In this document: one piece after another, positions 58,779 through 64,000 of the stretch
How positions within the stretch are numbered: the stretch's first letter is position 1
How the letters are laid out: each line of letters begins with the position of its first letter
NCBI GenBank assembly: GCA_022836915.1
Contig: CP094668.1
Span: 4,154,001 to 4,218,000 of the forward strand
From: Paenibacillus sp. OVF10
GTDB taxonomy: Bacteria > Bacillota > Bacilli > Paenibacillales > Paenibacillaceae
Reading direction: 5' to 3'
Length of the DNA: 64,000 nucleotides
Notes under the pieces: model-generated
Databases searched by the model: none
Told to the model about the DNA's origin: nothing
Seen by the model: the letters and a program-made list of their open reading frames with translations, nothing else
Made by a program: the position numbers and the translations under genes

Positions 58779-59756
58779 TTGGAAAAAACAGTGGAAGTAA
58801 CAACAACGGGGACTAAGGGCCGTAAAAAACGGAACTTATGGTTAAAAATTATAGGTGGTATAGTCGGCGCGCTGGTGCTGTTCATGGGCATCACGTTTGT
58901 CGTTCATACGATAAGTAATGGGGCCGAGAAAAAGAAAATCGAATCGTACGGCCAATATGTCAATGTTGATGGGAAGAATATGAATGTATCCATTCAAGGC
59001 AGCGGCGAACAAACCATCGTGTTACTTCCCGGACAAGGGACCCCGTCGCCAGTACTTGATTTCAAATTGTTAATCGATGAATTGACGCCTGATTACAAAG
59101 TTGTGGCAATTGAGCCTTTCGGTTATGGGTTAAGCGACCAAACCGAAACGGAGAGAACCACCGAGAATATTGTTAGTGAAATTCATGAAGCTGTACAGCA
59201 GCTCGGTATAGATCGTTATATTCTGATGGGGCATTCCATCACGGGACTGTACGCGGCGACTTATGTGAACACGTATCCGGATGAAGTTTCTGCTTTTGTG
59301 GGGATCGATAGCAGTGTTCCGAATCAACCTGGCATGGATGTTAAATTACCTTTGAACTTAATGAAATTCCTTCAAAAATCAGGCTTAATGAGAGTACTCA
59401 ATAAAGTGAGTGGTGATTCATATGCATCACTTGCATACGATGAACATACCAAAGAACAGATGAAATTGATTTCGAATCAAGTTTCGACAAATCCGACATT
59501 AGTAGATGAGCTTAAACATCTGGGTTCCAATTTCAAAAATGGAGAAAAACTCACGTATCCTCGTGATCTGCCAGTACTTCTCTTTGTTCTTTCCAATAAC
59601 GAGAAAAATCCGCAGTGGATTCCGCTGCATGAGGAGCAAGTGAAACAATCCGCGCAGGGCAAAATGATCCCAATGGAAGGTTCACATTACCTGCATCATA
59701 CGAAATACAAAGAAATCGCCGAGGAATTCAAATCTTACATGAAACAAATCCAATAG
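58779..59756 (+). CDS. Membrane-anchored alpha/beta hydrolase
   Basis: A 325-residue hydrolase with an N-terminal membrane anchor (about 25-48) after a basic stretch, so the catalytic domain lies outside the cell. The nucleophile Ser is in MGHSITGLYAATY, the oxyanion region in VLLPGQGTPSP, and the catalytic His in GSHYLHHTKY near the C-terminus. The start is taken as TTG 58779 with AGGAG nine bases upstream; the frame is open to an ATG at 58626 without a good ribosome site. It follows the sigma/DUF4179 pair by about 165 bases and may be a member of that regulon. The substrate is unknown. Confidence 0.8.
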   Translation: MEKTVEVTTTGTKGRKKRNLWLKIIGGIVGALVLFMGITFVVHTISNGAEKKKIESYGQYVNVDGKNMNVSIQGSGEQTIVLLPGQGTPSPVLDFKLLIDELTPDYKVVAIEPFGYGLSDQTETERTTENIVSEIHEAVQQLGIDRYILMGHSITGLYAATYVNTYPDEVSAFVGIDSSVPNQPGMDVKLPLNLMKFLQKSGLMRVLNKVSGDSYASLAYDEHTKEQMKLISNQVSTNPTLVDELKHLGSNFKNGEKLTYPRDLPVLLFVLSNNEKNPQWIPLHEEQVKQSAQGKMIPMEGSHYLHHTKYKEIAEEFKSYMKQIQ

Positions 59757-59771
59757 CATAATGATCCTTAT

Positions 59772-59806
59772 ACTGCGGTGCCAAACTTGGTGCCGTGGTT
59801 TTTTTG
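59772..59806 (+). terminator. Terminator of the alpha/beta hydrolase gene
   Basis: ACTGCGGTGCCAA pairs with TTGGTGCCGTGGT using several G-T pairs and is followed by TTTTTT. The wobble pairs make it specific to the plus strand. Confidence 0.75.
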
Positions 59807-59867
59807 TTATCAGAACAGCCAACAAGTTAAAACACATATGATCATCCTTTAGCTTTGGTGTAGAAAC

Positions 59868-61018
59868 TTAGCTATGTTCAGTTAGTCCAGCTAAACGAAG
59901 CGTCTGTTCCAGCCGATCCAGATCCACGTAGAAGTCCTCCAACCCCGGAAAACGCCCCTGTGTTGTCCCGTCTTCTTGCCCATACATCATGTAATAATCA
60001 AGTTGATTATGGTTACTGATCATCCAGTAAGTAGGTACAACATGCCGGATATGAAAAATTTCGACAACACGAGTTCCCTTCGTACAAAAAGCAAGATTGG
60101 CCAGTCCGGCTCCATGGGGTGAAACGATTGCTTTTGCGGAAGCAAAAAGCTGGACTTGTTGGGATATGGTCCAATCCTCCAGGCAAACTGGAATAAATCC
60201 GTACGCCTCTAAACGGCGGATGACTTCATCTTCATTAGCTATTCGTCGGGCAGAGGCTTTGCACCGAGATATGAAAATGCGAACGGGGAATGGAGTGTTG
60301 TGTCGCGTCCGGGTAGCATAAATGTCCGAAGGATCGTTGTGGCCCAAGGCGGATAGTGGGAATTCATCATCAGGGAAGGCACAACCAACCGATCGGCCTG
60401 AATTTCCAGATCATCTCTAGTACGAATCACGGCCGAATCCGATACGCCAAACATTGCTAACGTTTCTTTCACAAAAGAACCATGAGGATTCGGATTCATG
60501 ACCAGAGATTCAAAAGGAATATTCAGCATCCGAAGCATACCCAGTCGTGGCAAAACATCATATAACCAATGAAAATAATTATGACTTCCGCAAAAAGTTA
60601 AAACGGCAGAAGTCCCCTGGATATGTCGAGGTTCTGGAGAAATCTCGCGATGCAAAGCGGGGTGTTCTTCCAATGTCATCATTCTATTTTTTCGTACATC
60701 ATATTCCGGGGAAAGGTCGAAGATCAGTTTTCCGTCGGATGCCAGGATAGCACCTGATGTTCCCCAAACATGCCCATTCGATATATATGCAATATACCCA
60801 CCTTGGGGTTGCAGGGTATAAGGCATCAAATAACGGTGAATCTCCGGTTCAAGGGTTTTGGGGAGCTTGAACTCAGCGGCTCTGCCAAAATCAAAAGGGT
60901 CAAGTTTTTCTTCGCCGCCGGGAGAAACGGAAGTAATCCATTCCATAATGTCTCTATAAAAACCGAACTTATTCGGATTGGTGTCTGTCGATTTAACATT
61001 TTTGCATATTTCATTCAT
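59868..61018 (-). CDS. Glycosyltransferase family 61-like protein (one frameshift)
   Basis: A protein of about 383 residues with the GT61/DUF563 pattern. LTFCGSHNYFHWLYDVLPRL in the middle and LFASAKAIVSPHGAGLANLAFC near the C-terminus are the family signatures, with the SPHGAGLAN loop near the sugar-nucleotide site. Related enzymes transfer pentose or GlcNAc to polysaccharides or proteins. The frame breaks at four G (60285-60288 on the plus strand; five expected), joining TTLHSPVRIFISRCKASARR. The ATG at 61018 is chosen because GGAGGG lies seven bases upstream. It has no membrane segment and no obvious operon partners, so its acceptor is unknown. Confidence 0.85.
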
Positions 61019-61147
61019 TGTTCGTCCCTCCAAGACCCTTGTTACTTATGATGCTAATTTATGCAAACAGCGATCAAAGGAGACGAAGATGGGAAAATAG
61101 GTAGCAAACTTGGGGCAGTGTTATGTTTCTGAAAACTATTTGCGAAA

Positions 61148-62500
61148 TTACTGTGCCAAATGTTCCAGATCCGGCTGCAATTTTGTCCGCAAAGCATATA
61201 ACATGATGGCCCCAACTAGGAACGCCACGGCATCCGCAATAACGAGCGACCAGATCACTCCATGAAAGCCGTTCATTTGATTAGCGATATACAAGACAGG
61301 AATTAGTGTAATCCCTTGAATGATGGACATAACAAACGCCGCGGTTCCTTGGGCTGTTGCTTGGAAGATCCCCATAAACAAAGAAGTCATTCCTGTAATA
61401 AACAAGGATAAGAAGGTCACATGGAGAATGTAGCTACCCATTTCAATTAATTGCGGGTCAGTCGTAAATAAACCAATCAAGTGGTCAGAGATCAGATAGA
61501 CGACAACCCCAAACAGGACGGCTAACGCCAAAATAGATTTAATCGTGAATCCAATAGTTTGTTTCATGCGTAATTTATTCGCTGTGAATGAGAAGGCAAT
61601 CAATGGCACAACTCCCTCGCACAAGCCCATCAGAATAAACTCAGGAAATTGCAATAAACGTGATGAGATTCCATACCCCGCAACAGCCTGATCTCCATAT
61701 TCAACAAGAAAAAGGTTAAGAATAAGCGACATTGCACCCAGGAAGACACTCATAACAAAGACGGGAACTCCAATTTTCAATACATTGCTCAGGATATCCT
61801 TGGTCACCTTGAACCATTTCATGGAGATGGTTAAGAATTGACTCTTATAACTCATATGGAAAGCGTAAAATGTACTCGCAACCAAGTTGGAGATAACAGT
61901 AGCAGATGCAACCCCGATCACACCCCAATGGAAGACAAAAATGAATAGCGCATCGAGGATAATATTTATAACAACACTGAGAATCATACCAATCATTGAG
62001 GTGATTGCTGAACCTTCTGAGCGCACGATATTCTCCAGCGTGAAGAATAAGATGACGAAGGGTGAACCAATAAGCATAATCGTGACATACTCTTTCGTAA
62101 ATCCAAAGGACTCTGGCGTTGCCCCCAGCCCATGAACGATTGGTTCGATCAGCGGGAGCCCAACGGCCATCACAATAATTCCGAGAACTAAACTACTGTA
62201 AAAGGCGAATGAAGATACATGCTTCAAATCATCGACTTTTTTCTCTCCCAGCAAACGAGAGATGAATGTACCGCTACCTATACCAATTAAGTTGCCTAAC
62301 GCCATAATAACCGCAAATAACGGTAAAGTTAGTGCGAGTGCAGTTAACATTGCCGTATTACCCAATGTGCCAAGGAAATAGGCATTCAAGATGGAGTAAA
62401 TAACACTCATTGACGTGCCTAGCATCATTGGGACAGCAAAGTGAGCTACGGCTTTGGCGATTGGTGCTTTTTCAAAGTAATGGAGGTTTTCTGCATCCAT
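61148..62500 (-). CDS. MATE-family efflux transporter
   Basis: A 450-residue antiporter of the multidrug and toxin extrusion family, intact. Twelve membrane segments are visible in two repeated halves, with the repeat starts AVPMMLGTSMSVIYSILNAY and KIGVPVFVMSVFLGAMSLIL. Members export cationic drugs or toxins in exchange for sodium ions or protons. The start is uncertain between ATG 62500 and GTG 62509; neither has a strong ribosome site. It is divergent from a TetR gene, and three copies of a palindromic operator lie between them, so TetR repression is likely. Confidence 0.92.
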   Translation of the reverse strand: MDAENLHYFEKAPIAKAVAHFAVPMMLGTSMSVIYSILNAYFLGTLGNTAMLTALALTLPLFAVIMALGNLIGIGSGTFISRLLGEKKVDDLKHVSSFAFYSSLVLGIIVMAVGLPLIEPIVHGLGATPESFGFTKEYVTIMLIGSPFVILFFTLENIVRSEGSAITSMIGMILSVVINIILDALFIFVFHWGVIGVASATVISNLVASTFYAFHMSYKSQFLTISMKWFKVTKDILSNVLKIGVPVFVMSVFLGAMSLILNLFLVEYGDQAVAGYGISSRLLQFPEFILMGLCEGVVPLIAFSFTANKLRMKQTIGFTIKSILALAVLFGVVVYLISDHLIGLFTTDPQLIEMGSYILHVTFLSLFITGMTSLFMGIFQATAQGTAAFVMSIIQGITLIPVLYIANQMNGFHGVIWSLVIADAVAFLVGAIMLYALRTKLQPDLEHLAQ

Positions 62501-62534
62501 GTGGGTCACTACTTTCTTCGTTAATATTGATCCA

Positions 62535-62620
62535 ATCTAACACCGTTAGATTGAACCTTACAGTGTTAGATGTTATCATGAACTTATGAACCTGTAAAGC
62601 ATAAACTTACACTGTTAGAT
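62535..62620. promoter_or_regulatory. Three operator-like repeats in the MATE-TetR intergenic region
   Basis: A perfect inverted repeat ATCTAACACCGTTAGAT (62535-62551) is followed by CTTACAGTGTTAGAT (62557-62571) and CTTACACTGTTAGAT (62606-62620). All share the GTTAGAT half-site. The size and symmetry fit a TetR-type operator repeated over both promoters. Confidence 0.7.
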
Positions 62621-62636
62621 AAAAGGGCGGATACCG

Positions 62637-63320
62637 ATGAAAAAACAACAGCCTCAGATTTCGGAAGATAAGATTTTGGAAATTTCGTGGGAGCTTCTTG
62701 GAGAAGAGGGCATCGAGAAATTCAGCATGAGACGATTGGCAGACAAACTGGGGATTCAGGCTCCATCTCTATACTGGTACTTTAAGAGCAAGCAGACACT
62801 GTACCAGCGTCTCGCCAACCAGATATCTAAAATTATTCTGGACGAGTTTCACTCTGAAGGGGACTGGAAGGAGCAGATGGAGGGGCTTGCGGTGACGGTA
62901 CGGAGTGTGCTCAGCAGATACCCGTGCTCCACACAGCTCATGATGATGACGCTGCCCCACGAGCCGGACATGATCCGCTTCACCAACCGCATGTTGCTCT
63001 GCATGGAATCAACACCATTAGAGCAAGAGCAGAAATTACAGGCCGTTCTTACACTGGTCAACTATGTATTTTATTTCGTACTGGACGATTATCAGCATCA
63101 GCGCAATATATCAGCCGTCCTTAAGGACCAGGAAGCACTTCAGGGTGAAGAGATGATACATCTTCTGGATTCTATGAGTGAGAAGGAAGCTGGTCTGTTC
63201 AGCAGGATGTATAAGAACGGTATGTTTGAGGTGATGGGAACCGACGGAGCTTTCGAGTTTGGCTTGAAGCTGATTTTGTTGGGAATTGAACAAGTTATAA
63301 AGAAACCCACCGAGAATTAA
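62637..63320 (+). CDS. TetR-family regulator of the MATE pump
   Basis: A 227-residue TetR-type repressor, intact. The N-terminal helix-turn-helix is FSMRRLADKLGIQAPSLYWYF (about 26-46) and the C-terminal domain resembles the tetracycline-repressor type. AAGGGCGG precedes the ATG. The divergent MATE transporter and the three repeated operators between the genes indicate local control: binding of a drug-like ligand would release the repressor and turn on the pump. Confidence 0.92.
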   Translation: MKKQQPQISEDKILEISWELLGEEGIEKFSMRRLADKLGIQAPSLYWYFKSKQTLYQRLANQISKIILDEFHSEGDWKEQMEGLAVTVRSVLSRYPCSTQLMMMTLPHEPDMIRFTNRMLLCMESTPLEQEQKLQAVLTLVNYVFYFVLDDYQHQRNISAVLKDQEALQGEEMIHLLDSMSEKEAGLFSRMYKNGMFEVMGTDGAFEFGLKLILLGIEQVIKKPTEN

Positions 63321-63342
63321 ACTCCGGTGGGTTTCTTCTTAA
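63302..63342. terminator. Bidirectional terminator between TetR and EamA genes
   Basis: GAAACCCACCG (63302-63312) pairs with CGGTGGGTTTC (63325-63335), with A-rich and T-rich flanks suited to both strands. The 5' arm overlaps the last codons of the TetR gene. Confidence 0.92.
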
Positions 63343-63356
63343 TCAGCACGTTCATT

Positions 63357-64000
63357 TTATCCTAATTTCCTGAATCGATTGAAGCGAAGGAACTTAGGCC
63401 GTTGGATATTGTAGGATTTCAGGGCAAAGTACATCAGCATGCCTGACAACGTAATTAATCCGCCTATAAATTGAAAAGCAGAGATGGTTTCTCCCAACAA
63501 TAGATAAGCCAGCATAATGGCCAAAACGGGTTCACCGATAATGCCTACAGAAACCGTTGTTGCACCAATGGATTTGAGCAGCAGATTGAAAATGTACTGA
63601 CCAAAAATGGTGGGTATGATCGCAAGTAGGAGGAAATACAGCCAATCGGATGATTCGTAATTGATTAAAGAAAAGTTATTCAATAAACTGTAGACCAAAA
63701 GGACACTTCCGCCAATAATAAAAACAACAACACTATATATATTCGCGTCGATTTTCCGACTCACTTTCTGTCCCACCAGCATATACGCCGACACCAGAAT
63801 GGTTCCTACCAGTGACAGCGCGTCACCGATCAGAGCCTCTCTTGAAACGCCTATATCACCCCAGGCGATAATCACCGAACCGAATAGGGCGGTAATCAAA
63901 CATAGAATGGTACGTATACTCGCTCTTTCCTTAAACATAAAGTATGACCCGATCATCACAAACAAAGGTTGCAGCGCCAGAATGACCATGGAACTGGCCA
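63357..64000 (-). CDS. EamA/DMT-family transporter, cut by the window edge
   Basis: The C-terminal 214 or so residues of a drug/metabolite transporter; the gene begins beyond position 64000. The frame continues through the edge as A-S-S-M-V-I-L-A-L-Q-P, the usual end of the first EamA repeat, so the ATG at 63989 is internal. The second EamA repeat (about five membrane segments) is complete, with FIGGLITLSGMLMYFALKS near the end. Members export amino acids, nucleosides or other metabolites. The specific substrate is unknown. Confidence 0.87.
   Translation of the reverse strand, partial: ASSMVILALQPLFVMIGSYFMFKERASIRTILCLITALFGSVIIAWGDIGVSREALIGDALSLVGTILVSAYMLVGQKVSRKIDANIYSVVVFIIGGSVLLVYSLLNNFSLINYESSDWLYFLLLAIIPTIFGQYIFNLLLKSIGATTVSVGIIGEPVLAIMLAYLLLGETISAFQFIGGLITLSGMLMYFALKSYNIQRPKFLRFNRFRKLG

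Overview
The window looks like chromosomal DNA of a Paenibacillus-type spore former. The grounds are a GerA-family germination operon, S-layer-homology (SLH) proteins, many AraC-type regulators, two YesM/YesN-like two-component systems each beside an LplB/YtcP-type sugar ABC transporter, catabolite-responsive (cre) and Fur box matches, and AGGAGG-type ribosome sites. No rRNA, tRNA, CRISPR array, insertion sequence or prophage gene was seen.

Layout. (1) 96-4156: an SsuA/SsuC-like import cluster (lipoprotein, two permeases) ending in a flavin-dependent monooxygenase. (2) 4356-8358: a spore germination receptor operon in A-C-small protein-B order. (3) 8471-18223: a histidine kinase and AraC-type response regulator, divergent from two permeases, a solute-binding lipoprotein and two GH43-type enzymes; this reads as a galactan-side-chain utilisation locus. 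(4) 18290-23569: DinB protein, DinG-like helicase, and a PdxR regulator divergent from pdxS. (5) 23721-29956: an AraC-GH39 fusion, a PTS EIIC and a GH3 enzyme. (6) 30184-40372: an iron-complex binding lipoprotein behind Fur boxes, a TetR/hydrolase pair, a cupin protein, a Fur-controlled AraC regulator, an OmpR-type two-component system, an SLH protein and an ankyrin lipoprotein. (7) 40684-53274: a beta-glucan locus with lichenase, binding lipoprotein, a second kinase/regulator pair, two permeases and a roughly 1485-residue SLH-GH16-CBM enzyme. (8) 53409-64000: aldo/keto reductase, a purine-type permease behind a three-way attenuator-like leader, an ECF sigma/DUF4179 pair, an alpha/beta hydrolase, a GT61 glycosyltransferase, MATE pump/TetR pair and a cut-off EamA transporter.

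A quality signal runs through the window. Nineteen genes are broken by a total of 31 frame changes. Every one reads as a net loss of bases, nearly always one base in a short homopolymer, and restoring them gives family-typical lengths. This points to homopolymer under-calling in the source assembly rather than real gene decay, so the broken genes are annotated here as single CDSs with each suspect run listed. One apparent fusion (TetR-hydrolase) is a product of the same error.

Together the genes describe a soil or plant-associated polysaccharide degrader. Surface or secreted glycosidases cut galactan and beta-glucan, oligosaccharides enter through dedicated ABC or PTS transporters switched on by adjacent sensor systems and probably repressed by CcpA, and GH3/GH39-type enzymes finish them inside the cell.
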